Source: Verrucomicrobiales bacterium (lineage in GTDB: Bacteria; Verrucomicrobiota; Verrucomicrobiia; Verrucomicrobiales; DEV007). From it: a stretch of 17,006 nucleotides of DNA. This document shows, in pieces, positions 6,665-13,491 of the stretch. Below the pieces are notes generated by a model. The model worked only from the letters and a program-made list of their open reading frames with translations. It did no database searches and had not been told where the DNA came from. Where the stretch lies: assembly GCA_002705125.1 (NCBI GenBank), contig PAHQ01000056.1, positions 1 through 17,006 of the forward strand. Direction: 5' to 3'. The translations under genes and the position numbers were made by a program. Position 1 is the stretch's first letter; every line of letters begins with the position of its first letter.

Positions 6665-7975
6665 ATGCCAGATAGTACCATATTCAACAAGGGTGACGAA
6701 GTAAGTCGCAGACAATTCATGATAGGAGCTGCTCGAAATTGCCTAGGAGTCAGCGTTCTGCCAATGCTAGGATCTACACTGGCGACTAATGAAACTTTTG
6801 CAGCGGCCCCTCCAATGCGCCGAGGAGCAGCTAAAAGTGTAATTTTTCTGAATATGGCAGGAGGAATGAGTCATCTAGATACCTTTGACCCTAAGCCTGA
6901 TAATGATGAAGTTCAGGGCCCTACACCTGTTATTGATACGAGTGCTGACAATGTTCGAATCTCGGGGTTTCTTCCTAAAACAGCTTCTGTTATGAAGCAT
7001 GTGACACTCTTACGTGGAATGCAAACTAACCAAGGTGCGCACGAACAAGGTCAGTATCTATTGCACAGGAGTTATCCTATGAGAGGTACTATTGTTCATC
7101 CTGCCCTTGGTGCATGGGTTATGAGATTGTCAGGCCGACGTAACACAACGATACCGGGTTTCGTATCAATTGGAGGATCTGCTGAGAATGCTACAGGAGG
7201 ATTTATGGGAGCTAAGTTTGGAGGCGTTCCATTAGGAAGTGCTAATGACGGTCTCAAAGACTCAAAGAGAGCTCATTCTGTAAGTGAATCCGATTTTAAT
7301 CGTCGTCTTCAGTTAGCAGATAAGATGAATTCCACTTTTCATGGCAAATTTAAACAGAAGCAAATTAAGACTTATCATGGTCTATATGATGAGGCAATAA
7401 AGCTCATGACGAGTGAGGATTTGAAAGCTTTTGACCTGAATCATGAAGATATCAAGGTTCGTGATATGTATGGGCAAAACGGTTTTGGTCAGGGTTGTTT
7501 GTTAGCCCGGCGACTAGTTGAGCATCATGTCAGGTTCGTCGAAGTTTCCTTAGGTGGCTGGGATACACACAATGACAATTTTGTTTCAGTTGAATCTCGT
7601 TGTCAGATTCTTGATAGCGCCTTGGCAGGATTGATTTCTGATCTTGAGAGAAGAGGATTACTTGATTCAACATTAGTGGCTCTTGGAACTGAATTTGGAA
7701 GGACTCCGGATATTAATGAAAACACTGGAAGAGATCATTTCCCTCGAGCCTTTAGTGGCTTGATGGCGGGTGGTGGAGTTAAGGGTGGATTTGTTTATGG
7801 TGAAACTGACCGTAAAGCACATACTGTCAAAGAAGGTATTGTTACGCCTGGTATGTTCAATGCAACTATCGGACATGCCCTTGGACTGCCCACTGAAAGA
7901 GTAGTTACTTCACCTTCAGGTAGGCCGTTTACAATTGGCGACGAAGCAAAACCTGTTAAAGAAATTTTCGCTTAA
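6665..7975 (+). CDS. DUF1501 family Tat-exported protein
   Basis: The protein has 436 residues. Residues 14-19 are SRRQFM, a twin-arginine motif, followed by a moderately hydrophobic stretch and AAA. This predicts export of the folded protein by the Tat system, consistent with a metal-containing protein. DUF1501 has an alkaline-phosphatase/sulfatase-like fold. Visible family signatures are GGMSHLDTFDPKP (66-78), GGWDTH around Asp300 and His302, EFGRTP from Glu343, and GRDHFPRAF with Asp357 and His358; the Asp and His residues are plausible metal ligands. Length is normal for the family and nothing appears missing. It lies between the DUF1549/DUF1553 gene (36 bp upstream) and a PSCyt1/LRR gene (77 bp downstream). 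This trio is typical of PVC genomes, and a joint exported complex is inferred. The substrate is unknown. Confidence 0.94.
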   Translation: MPDSTIFNKGDEVSRRQFMIGAARNCLGVSVLPMLGSTLATNETFAAAPPMRRGAAKSVIFLNMAGGMSHLDTFDPKPDNDEVQGPTPVIDTSADNVRISGFLPKTASVMKHVTLLRGMQTNQGAHEQGQYLLHRSYPMRGTIVHPALGAWVMRLSGRRNTTIPGFVSIGGSAENATGGFMGAKFGGVPLGSANDGLKDSKRAHSVSESDFNRRLQLADKMNSTFHGKFKQKQIKTYHGLYDEAIKLMTSEDLKAFDLNHEDIKVRDMYGQNGFGQGCLLARRLVEHHVRFVEVSLGGWDTHNDNFVSVESRCQILDSALAGLISDLERRGLLDSTLVALGTEFGRTPDINENTGRDHFPRAFSGLMAGGGVKGGFVYGETDRKAHTVKEGIVTPGMFNATIGHALGLPTERVVTSPSGRPFTIGDEAKPVKEIFA

Positions 7976-7992
7976 GCTTTGAATTGGCTTCT

Positions 7993-8033
7993 TTGCTAGA
8001 TTAGACGACTAATCCAAGAGTTTCATCTAGCAA
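7993..8033 (+). repeat. Structured intercistronic spacer with two inverted repeats
   Basis: In the 77-bp gap between the DUF1501 and cytochrome/LRR genes, TTGCTAGAT (7993-8001) is perfectly complementary to ATCTAGCAA (8025-8033). GATTAG (7999-8004) pairs with CTAATC (8009-8014) around ACGA. The two stems share three bases, so they either compete or stack in a shortened form. No T-run follows, which argues against a simple intrinsic terminator. A processing, stability or attenuation element is possible. The 3' arm ends 19 bases before the ATG at 8053. Confidence 0.45.
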
Positions 8034-8052
8034 CTATTAGCTGATTTTGTTT

Positions 8053-9021
8053 ATGAGATTAAACCTCATTATTTTATTACTTTTTTTTGTATTACACCGT
8101 AACGGTGAAGCCCAAGACATAGATTACAAGAAGCAGATCGCTCCTATTCTGGCATCCAAGTGTAATTCTTGTCATACAGCTAAGAAAAAAGAGAGTGACA
8201 AAAAGCCAAAAGCTGGTTTAGCTCTCGATACTCCTTTAGGCATAAGGTCTGGGGGTGTTCTTGAAGTTGGTGATGCCTTAAGCAGTGAACTCTATGTTAG
8301 GGTTTCCTTACCAAAAACTGCAGAAGACTTAATGCCCCCACTTGATGAAGGTGGACCCTTGTCATCTAGAGAAATTGAACTTATAAAAAAATGGATTGAT
8401 GATGGAGCGCGTTTTGGTTCCAGCGATACAGAAGGATTAACTAAATTAGATGACACTTTAGATGCTCGTAAGGTTTTGGGAATGCCGGTAAGAGAGCCAA
8501 ATGTTGATGCTATTTCTCATCTAGAGGAAATTGGTGCAACGGTTACCCCGGTCTCGGTGGCTTTGCCGGAATATCTTTCAATTGAGTGGATTTCCACATA
8601 TCACAAAATTACTGACAAGGAAATTGAGCAAACCTTACATCTGGCACCTAACATTATAGAGTTGGACTTGAGTCGTACCAAGCTCACTAATGAGGGTTTA
8701 AAACATGTCGGTAAACTCGGTCGGCTCACCCATTTGAATTTAAGTCGAACCGGTATTGATGATAGTGGCATCAAGGCACTTTCCGATTTGAAATCATTGG
8801 AGTGGTTGAATTTGTATGGAACGAAAATAACGGATGCCTCTATCCCCATTATCGCCAAATATCGAGATCTTAAAGCCGTTTACCTCTGGAGCACTTCAGT
8901 TACTAATGAAGCAGCATCCTCATTAAAGAAGTCTTTGCCTGATGCAAAAGTGGTTCTAGATACTGATGCAAAGGCGAATCGATTCAATGATTTAGACGAG
9001 CCTAACAGGTTCGACTTCTAG
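8053..9021 (+). CDS. PSCyt1-type cytochrome c domain fused to leucine-rich repeats
   Basis: The protein has 322 residues from the ATG at 8053; a TTG two codons upstream is less likely. A Sec signal peptide covers residues 1-20 (hydrophobic, ending GEA|Q). Residues 22-118 are a planctomycete-type PSCyt1 cytochrome: YKKQIAPILASKCNSCH puts the heme-binding CNSCH at 37-41, and LMPPLDEGGPL supplies a probable axial Met94. A helix IELIKKWIDDGARF closes the domain. After a linker, four repeats of 24-25 residues (200-300) with the pattern LxxLxLSxTxIT form a short leucine-rich repeat stack, followed by an acidic tail. This looks like a heme-bearing electron carrier tethered to a protein- or ligand-binding scaffold. 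Its position behind DUF1549/DUF1553 and DUF1501 suggests it provides the cytochrome domain that other DUF1549 proteins carry in cis. Confidence 0.92.
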   Translation: MRLNLIILLLFFVLHRNGEAQDIDYKKQIAPILASKCNSCHTAKKKESDKKPKAGLALDTPLGIRSGGVLEVGDALSSELYVRVSLPKTAEDLMPPLDEGGPLSSREIELIKKWIDDGARFGSSDTEGLTKLDDTLDARKVLGMPVREPNVDAISHLEEIGATVTPVSVALPEYLSIEWISTYHKITDKEIEQTLHLAPNIIELDLSRTKLTNEGLKHVGKLGRLTHLNLSRTGIDDSGIKALSDLKSLEWLNLYGTKITDASIPIIAKYRDLKAVYLWSTSVTNEAASSLKKSLPDAKVVLDTDAKANRFNDLDEPNRFDF

Positions 9022-9061
9022 TAACACGGTTATGAGCGCCCTTTTCATGGGCTAGTCATTC

Positions 9062-9089
9062 AATTAAATAAATACCGATTTATTTAATT
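9062..9089. repeat. Perfect 12-bp inverted repeat, ACCG loop
   Basis: AATTAAATAAAT (9062-9073) and ATTTATTTAATT (9078-9089) are exact reverse complements around ACCG. The element lies 41 bp after the cytochrome/LRR stop. The stem is AT-only and not followed by a clean T-run, so it may be a weak bidirectional terminator or a DNA-binding dyad. A 12-bp perfect match with a 4-nt loop is unlikely by chance even in AT-rich DNA. Confidence 0.55.
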
Positions 9090-9159
9090 ATTATACGGAA
9101 TTGTACGATTTTGAGCGCAGATCTTGCAGCGTATGTACGCGATTGTTTTTAAAATTATG

Positions 9160-9175
9160 GAAAACCGCGGCTTTC
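9160..9175. promoter_or_regulatory. Candidate operator: 16-bp near-palindrome around CCGCGG
   Basis: GAAAACCGCGGCTTTC is self-complementary except for one symmetric mismatch pair. It ends 19 bases upstream of the extended -10 element, in the -35 area, where a bound dimer would block RNA polymerase. RHH proteins commonly bind short palindromes and repress their own genes, so autoregulation is plausible but inferred. Confidence 0.35.
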
Positions 9176-9194
9176 AATACATATAAATCAAAAT

Positions 9195-9203
9195 TGCTAT
9201 AAT
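9195..9203 (+). promoter_or_regulatory. Extended -10 promoter for the RHH gene
   Basis: TGCTATAAT combines the extended TG motif with a perfect TATAAT (9198-9203). No good -35 box is seen at 17 bp, which is usual for extended -10 promoters. Transcription would begin near 9210, giving a leader of roughly 54 nt to the ATG at 9264. Confidence 0.5.
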
Positions 9204-9263
9204 TATCAAAAAAAACTTTTACAAATGAGAAAAGAATGGCATTATTATTGTATTTTTATCTGG

Positions 9264-9467
9264 ATGCCTCGTCAAAAAAATGCCATTTCATCTGTGCAAC
9301 TGACCGTTTCGATAACGGAAAAGGTTCGTGAACACCTGGATCGGATGACTGAGACAGGCATGTTTGGCAAGAATGCTGCCGAAACAGCGAACCTTTTACT
9401 AATCGATTCGATCAGGGAATACATAGAGAAGGGCTCAAGTTTTTTGGAAGAAAATTCTAAGGAATAA
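9264..9467 (+). CDS. Small ribbon-helix-helix (CopG/Arc-like) DNA-binding protein
   Basis: The protein has 67 residues from the ATG at 9264. An in-frame ATG at 9225 would add 13 residues rich in Trp and Tyr that do not look like a domain start. Residues 10-17 (SVQLTVSI) form the predicted ribbon strand. Residues 19-30 form helix A, GMFGKN (32-37) is the tight turn typical of RHH proteins, and residues 38-57 form helix B. Such proteins bind DNA as dimers through the paired strands. The region upstream has an extended -10 promoter and palindromes suitable for autoregulation. Only about ten residues follow helix B, too few for a standard antitoxin tail, and the next gene does not look like a known toxin. 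A stand-alone regulator is therefore the best reading. Confidence 0.72.
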   Translation: MPRQKNAISSVQLTVSITEKVREHLDRMTETGMFGKNAAETANLLLIDSIREYIEKGSSFLEENSKE

Positions 9468-9508
9468 ATAACCCTATAAATACCAAATATCCTGACAGAA
9501 TAATTACA

Positions 9509-9832
9509 ATGCCAAGTTACAGATCGAATACTCCTGAAAATTCTGGAGATTACGAATCAATCCCTGAAGATAATAAAAAAGATCAAGAGGATTACAATGA
9601 TCCAGCTGATTGGGTTTATTCTGAAGACTCTGCGGAAGATGATCAAATAAGGCAACTAGCAGAAGAAATCATCAGGTATGATGACGTTTTGACCAGTATA
9701 CTTAGTGACACTATATCCGGTGACGTTCCAACTGGAGAAATTCTGAGAAAAGTTTGTGCATGGCAAGCCGCTAATGGTGGAGGGTATAAGCGTGCGTCTG
9801 GTAATAAGCATGTGGCCCCTTGGTCAAATTAG
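9509..9832 (+). CDS. Acidic small protein of unknown function
   Basis: I do not recognise this 107-residue protein. The first 50 residues are strongly acidic and polar (Asp, Glu, Ser, Asn, with NTPENSGDYESIPED) and probably disordered. Residues about 52-70 (DQIRQLAEEIIRYDDVL) form a likely amphipathic helix. A Gly- and Trp-containing basic tail (AWQAANGGGYKRASGNK) follows. It has no signal peptide or membrane segment, so it is probably cytoplasmic. It begins 41 bp after the RHH gene with no evident promoter or terminator between, so the two are likely co-transcribed. The charge pattern would suit a partner or antagonist of a DNA-binding protein, but that is speculation. Codon use is like its neighbours. 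Confidence 0.55.
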   Translation: MPSYRSNTPENSGDYESIPEDNKKDQEDYNDPADWVYSEDSAEDDQIRQLAEEIIRYDDVLTSILSDTISGDVPTGEILRKVCAWQAANGGGYKRASGNKHVAPWSN

Positions 9833-9869
9833 GTTAATAAATTATTATCTGATCGAAGCTCGTCATAAT

Positions 9870-9892
9870 GTAACCCTAAGGATAAGGTTTAC
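9870..9892 (+). promoter_or_regulatory. Hairpin overlapping the ribosome binding site of the heme-binding protein
   Basis: GTAACCCT (9870-9877) pairs with AGGTTTAC (9885-9892) with one mismatch around a 7-nt loop. The best Shine-Dalgarno sequence, AAGG at 9884-9887, seven bases before the ATG at 9895, lies mostly in the 3' arm. A second, AGGA at 9879-9882, sits in the loop. Folding could hide the main site and tune initiation of a large exported cytochrome. This is the only clear Shine-Dalgarno sequence in the window. Confidence 0.35.
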
Positions 9893-9894
9893 TT

Positions 9895-12585
9895 ATGCGA
9901 TCTCATTTAATAGCTGCTTTATATTTGATAAGCAACGTTTGTGCAGATCTCGTTAATGTTCCAGATTTGGGGCTAAAAATAGAAAAAGGATTCAGTGTTT
10001 CTCTTTATGCTGATTCAGTTCTAGCACCTGACGTTTATTCGATGACTTTAGATTCCGAGGGTTCTGTTGTTATATCTTCGAGGGGATACATAAAAAGATT
10101 AATAGATGAAAATGGTGACGGCAAAGCGGAGAGGGGAGAAATAATTACAAAATCGTCTTCGGGCGCAATGGGAATGTTATTTGTAGATGGTAAGACTTTA
10201 CTCACTTCAGAGGGTGGAAAGTTTAATCGCTATAGTGATGATAATGGAGATGGAATTTTTGAAAGAGGTCCTGAAGTAATAGGAAAATTCGGTGGTGGGG
10301 AACATGGAATACACGCTATTCGCAAAGATAATAAAGGTAGAATTTATTTAATTGGTGGAAATGATGCTAAGTTTTCTGGTCATACTGATCTAAAGCAGTA
10401 CAAGGAATTAGAAGGCGGTGGTATAATTCGTTACGAGCCAGATCTAAAGAGGCCAACTCTCATTAGTCATGGTTTTCGGAATCCGTATGACTTTGATTTT
10501 AATAGTGAAGGTCATATTTATACTTACGACAGTGATTGTGAGCGTGAGGTTTTTTTACCTTGGTATTCTCCGACAAGACTTTATAGGGCAGAAGATGGAG
10601 CTCATCATGGATGGCGTTTGCCTGGATGGAAGCGGGGATGGAAGAGACCAGATTATTATTATGATTCCGTCAAACCAATCGTCAATGTTGGGAGAGGCTC
10701 TCCTACTGGAGTGATGGTATATAGGCATACAGCCTTTCCGGAGCATTATCATGATGCCGTATTTTATTGTGATTGGACATTTGGAAAAATATACGTGACC
10801 TCAACTTCTACTAGATCAGTTGCTTCAGAGTATCCTGTGGCAGATATTTTTCTTGAATCATCTGGTACCAATGGATTTGCGCCAAGTGATATTGAATTAG
10901 CTGAAGATGGTTCCATTTTTGTTGCTGTTGGCGGTCGAGGTACTACTGGCTCTGTATATAAGATTAGTAGAATCAATTCACCTAAATCATCATATCGCAT
11001 TCCATTAAAAAGCGTTGGATATAAAGGATTTTCTAAATCTGGTGCAAAGTCAGGGCAGGGGTTTTCATTTGATGAATCAATGATTGTCGCAAGGCATCTT
11101 GATAGAACATTAATTGAATCAAGTTTGGATGAGAGAATGAAGATAATGCGCCAATTGATGAAAGCCCTAGGCGATTGGAACCTTTCGGATCCTTCTTGTG
11201 AAACTTTAACTGGATATGAAATTTCGTATGATGAAATTTTTAATGAAGAAAACAATGATCTCCTCGTGCTTTCCAGAAATTCATGCCGAACGTTACTCCA
11301 TTCATTAAATTCTGAGGAGAGGAAAGAAGCTGCGAGGATGACTGCAATGCTTAAAGATCCTCATCCTATATCTCTAGGGTTGATAGCTGATTTTCTTACG
11401 ACTAGTTCTAAACCTGAAGATGATTTTCATTATCTTGCATGTATTTCATGTCTTCCAATAAATATTGATAAACGAATTTTGGAGAATATTGCTGAGGCTA
11501 TACTAAGGCTAGATTCAAAAATCAAAGGCAAGCAGGTGAGATCTAAGCAAAACTATATTGATCGTCTAAATGAAGTTATTAGGGGTATTTCAAAAAATGG
11601 GAACATCTATGATCAAATTATAAAGAGTCCATCATTTCTCAGGCTTAACCACGTTGGTATTGCAAATGCATTTCCTCAAGCCTATCGAGAATTAGCAGCG
11701 CAAAAATTTATTAAATTTGTAAGAAATAATATCAATAGCCAATGGAGAGCTGACTTAATTGATCTTCTTTCTTGCCTAGATTTTGATGTTACTAGTTCAC
11801 TTTTTCGTAAGCTAGCAGGAAACCCATCATTGATGAAATCTTGTGTTTTTGAGTTATCTAAAAAGCCGAATGACAAAGATAGGGCGTTATTTGTAGCTGG
11901 TCTTGGATCACCAGATAAAGATCTACAAGTTATTTGTGCTCGTGCTTTAGATGCCATTGGTCCTAAGAGAGAGGCCAATGAGCTTCTTGCTCTATTTAGA
12001 GTTTCAGATTCAAAAATTAGTTTACCATTAATCGAAAAATTAGCAGATAGAAATTTTGAGAATAAAGTGGGAGCAATGAAATGGTTGGGTTCTAACTATC
12101 CAGTGATTGCCAAATCAATAAGTTCTGATCAGATTAATGCTGATATTGACTGGGAAAATATATTTTCTCAGGTAGACTGGTCAAAAGGGAACCAATCAAA
12201 AGGTAGGGTTATTTTTTCTGAAAGAGCATGTCAATCATGTCACCTTTCTGCAAATGCTCTTGGTCCAGACCTTTCAGGGGTAGCTAAGAGATTATCTCCT
12301 AAAGATCTTTTTCATTCTATCGCCAATCCAAATACTGATGTTCCTCCGTCTTATCGAGCTACAATATTCACTTTAAAAAATGGAGTGAAACACATTGGAA
12401 GGATTGCATTTTATTCGGCTGATGGTGTTATTATTAGAACTGCTCTTGGAAAGACTATACGATTAGATGAGGAGGATATTGCAAGTCAAAAGGACTGGAG
12501 TAATTCCATTATGCCTGAGGGGTTATTAATTGGTTTGAGTTCTACTCAACTTTCAGATTTGTATGCTTATATTAAAACACTATAG
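9895..12585 (+). CDS. PVC-type heme-binding CxxCH protein with beta-propeller (membrane-bound dehydrogenase-like)
   Basis: The protein has 896 residues, with a Sec signal peptide ending VCA|D near residue 17. Residues about 20-360 form a soluble glucose/sorbosone-dehydrogenase-like propeller, recognised from GFRNPYDFDFNSEG, GEHGIHAIR, YCDWTFGKIYVT and APSDIELAEDGSIFVAVGG. It has two calcium-loop-like motifs, DENGDG (71-76) and DDNGDG (115-120). A helical-repeat middle section follows. The C-terminal heme domain (about 760-896) has GRVIFSERACQSCH with heme-binding CQSCH at 779-783, then GPDLSGVAKR, the YRATIFTLKNG segment and the final LSDLYAYIKTL. This is the TIGR02603/TIGR02604 arrangement found in PVC bacteria. 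It probably oxidises a sugar-like or other organic substrate and passes electrons to heme, but neither substrate nor acceptor is visible. It has a clear Shine-Dalgarno sequence (AAGG, seven bases upstream). Confidence 0.93.
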   Translation: MRSHLIAALYLISNVCADLVNVPDLGLKIEKGFSVSLYADSVLAPDVYSMTLDSEGSVVISSRGYIKRLIDENGDGKAERGEIITKSSSGAMGMLFVDGKTLLTSEGGKFNRYSDDNGDGIFERGPEVIGKFGGGEHGIHAIRKDNKGRIYLIGGNDAKFSGHTDLKQYKELEGGGIIRYEPDLKRPTLISHGFRNPYDFDFNSEGHIYTYDSDCEREVFLPWYSPTRLYRAEDGAHHGWRLPGWKRGWKRPDYYYDSVKPIVNVGRGSPTGVMVYRHTAFPEHYHDAVFYCDWTFGKIYVTSTSTRSVASEYPVADIFLESSGTNGFAPSDIELAEDGSIFVAVGGRGTTGSVYKISRINSPKSSYRIPLKSVGYKGFSKSGAKSGQGFSFDESMIVARHLDRTLIESSLDERMKIMRQLMKALGDWNLSDPSCETLTGYEISYDEIFNEENNDLLVLSRNSCRTLLHSLNSEERKEAARMTAMLKDPHPISLGLIADFLTTSSKPEDDFHYLACISCLPINIDKRILENIAEAILRLDSKIKGKQVRSKQNYIDRLNEVIRGISKNGNIYDQIIKSPSFLRLNHVGIANAFPQAYRELAAQKFIKFVRNNINSQWRADLIDLLSCLDFDVTSSLFRKLAGNPSLMKSCVFELSKKPNDKDRALFVAGLGSPDKDLQVICARALDAIGPKREANELLALFRVSDSKISLPLIEKLADRNFENKVGAMKWLGSNYPVIAKSISSDQINADIDWENIFSQVDWSKGNQSKGRVIFSERACQSCHLSANALGPDLSGVAKRLSPKDLFHSIANPNTDVPPSYRATIFTLKNGVKHIGRIAFYSADGVIIRTALGKTIRLDEEDIASQKDWSNSIMPEGLLIGLSSTQLSDLYAYIKTL

Positions 12586-12588
12586 AAA

Positions 12589-13428
12589 TCATTCTGTAAA
12601 TTTTGAGCCACAGTGATAACAAAAAATTGCATTGTCATGATGTTTGTCACGGCTGCATTCAGGGCATGAACGGCCACTAGCAGCTTGTTCGGTTGGATTG
12701 TTGATTGCGCCTATCACAATGCCTGTGGGTACCGCGATTATTGCATATCCAACTAAAACCATAATGCTAGTGATGACCTTTCCTATAGCGGTAATGGGGT
12801 AAACATCGCCGAACCCTACTGTGGTTACTGTTATTATTGCCCAGTATATACTTGTGGGAATACTACTAAAAGACTCATTCTTCGAGCCCTCCACAATATA
12901 CATTATTGAACCAGCCACTGTTACTAAGGTAAGTATGAAAAATAGAAAGACAAAAATTTTACCGCTACTATCACGCATTGCGCGGACGAGTTTATTAGAA
13001 TCTCCAACGAGATTCATTAGTTTAAGAATCCTGAAAACGCGAAGGACTCGTAGTATTCTGACCATTGCCAGATAGTGCGCGCTATCCTCTTGGAGTATTA
13101 GAGTAATCCACAGTGGAACCCAAGAAAGAAGGTCTATTAGTCCATAAAAGCTAAAAGCATATTTAAGAGGTGACTTAACTGAGTAAAGCCGTGCTCCATA
13201 CTCTAGCATAAAAAGAATAGTGAAAACCCACTCTGCCGTTCTAAGAGCCTGGCCGTGATTTACACGAACCGCTTCTAAGCTTTCCAACATTGTTGCAAGA
13301 ACAGCTAAAAGAATTAATAGAAGTAAAATTAAATCAAAGCTCTTTGATCCCACAGTATTGTGATCAAAAATAATTTTGCGAACTTTTTCACGAAAATTAA
13401 TAGTTTCAAATGAACTGCTTCCCCCCAT
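12589..13428 (-). CDS. Voltage-gated potassium channel with C-terminal zinc ribbon
   Basis: The 279-residue membrane protein has the Kv layout. S1 is near 31-49, S2 64-83, S3 91-112, and S4 119-141 with Arg124, Arg127, Arg130, Arg133 and Lys136 at every third position as voltage sensor. S5 is 157-179, followed by the pore loop and S6 at 215-243. The selectivity filter is TVGFGD (203-208), a GFG variant of the usual GYG, which still conducts K+ in known channels. S6 carries AVPTGIV. The C-terminal tail has CPEC (255-258) and CYHCG (270-274), a four-Cys zinc ribbon that may help assembly or sensing. It lies 63 bp downstream of the DUF1080 gene on the same strand, with a 10-bp palindrome TCTATATAGA (13444-13453) in between. 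Its stop lies three bases from that of the convergent heme-binding protein gene. Confidence 0.93.
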   Translation of the reverse strand: MGGSSSFETINFREKVRKIIFDHNTVGSKSFDLILLLLILLAVLATMLESLEAVRVNHGQALRTAEWVFTILFMLEYGARLYSVKSPLKYAFSFYGLIDLLSWVPLWITLILQEDSAHYLAMVRILRVLRVFRILKLMNLVGDSNKLVRAMRDSSGKIFVFLFFILTLVTVAGSIMYIVEGSKNESFSSIPTSIYWAIITVTTVGFGDVYPITAIGKVITSIMVLVGYAIIAVPTGIVIGAINNPTEQAASGRSCPECSRDKHHDNAIFCYHCGSKFTE

Positions 13429-13491
13429 TTAATAATTTATACTTCTATATAGAGACTTGTGCAAAGAAGTTAATAATCATTATTCTTGATC

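Larger units (their letters stand above)
9022..9263. other. 242-bp non-coding spacer rich in dyads before the RHH gene
   Basis: This is the longest gap in the window, and I see no credible ORF in it. Going left to right it contains a weak GCCC/GGGC hairpin (9038-9052) just after the LRR gene, a perfect 12-bp AT-only inverted repeat (9062-9089), a GCGTA/TACGC palindrome (9129-9140), a 16-bp near-palindrome around CCGCGG (9160-9175), and an extended -10 promoter (9195-9203). The G+C-containing palindromes stand out against the AT-rich background. The layout fits a terminator-then-promoter boundary between two transcription units. Confidence 0.5.

Noticed and set aside
8047..8052. TTG start two codons before the cytochrome/LRR ATG
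   Set aside because: The ATG at 8053 gives a standard signal peptide, and nothing supports the TTG.
9038..9052. GCCC/GGGC hairpin as terminator of the cytochrome/LRR gene
   Set aside because: The stem is only 4 bp with a 7-nt loop and no T-run after it.
9225..9263. ATG at 9225 as start of the RHH protein
   Set aside because: The 13 extra residues are aromatic-rich and unlike any RHH N-terminus. The frame from 9264 starts just before the ribbon strand. The choice is not certain.
9264..9832. Toxin-antitoxin module
   Set aside because: The RHH protein lacks an extended toxin-binding tail, and the second product has no RelE/ParE, PIN, CcdB or other toxin motif.
10764..11255. Minus-strand frame of 163 codons inside the heme-binding protein gene
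   Set aside because: It is a shadow of a well-supported coding region with clear motifs on the plus strand.
13472..13484. AATAAT/ATTATT palindrome after DUF1080 as a terminator
   Set aside because: It has a single-base centre, is AT-only and lies just past the stop codon; short AT palindromes are expected by chance in this composition.
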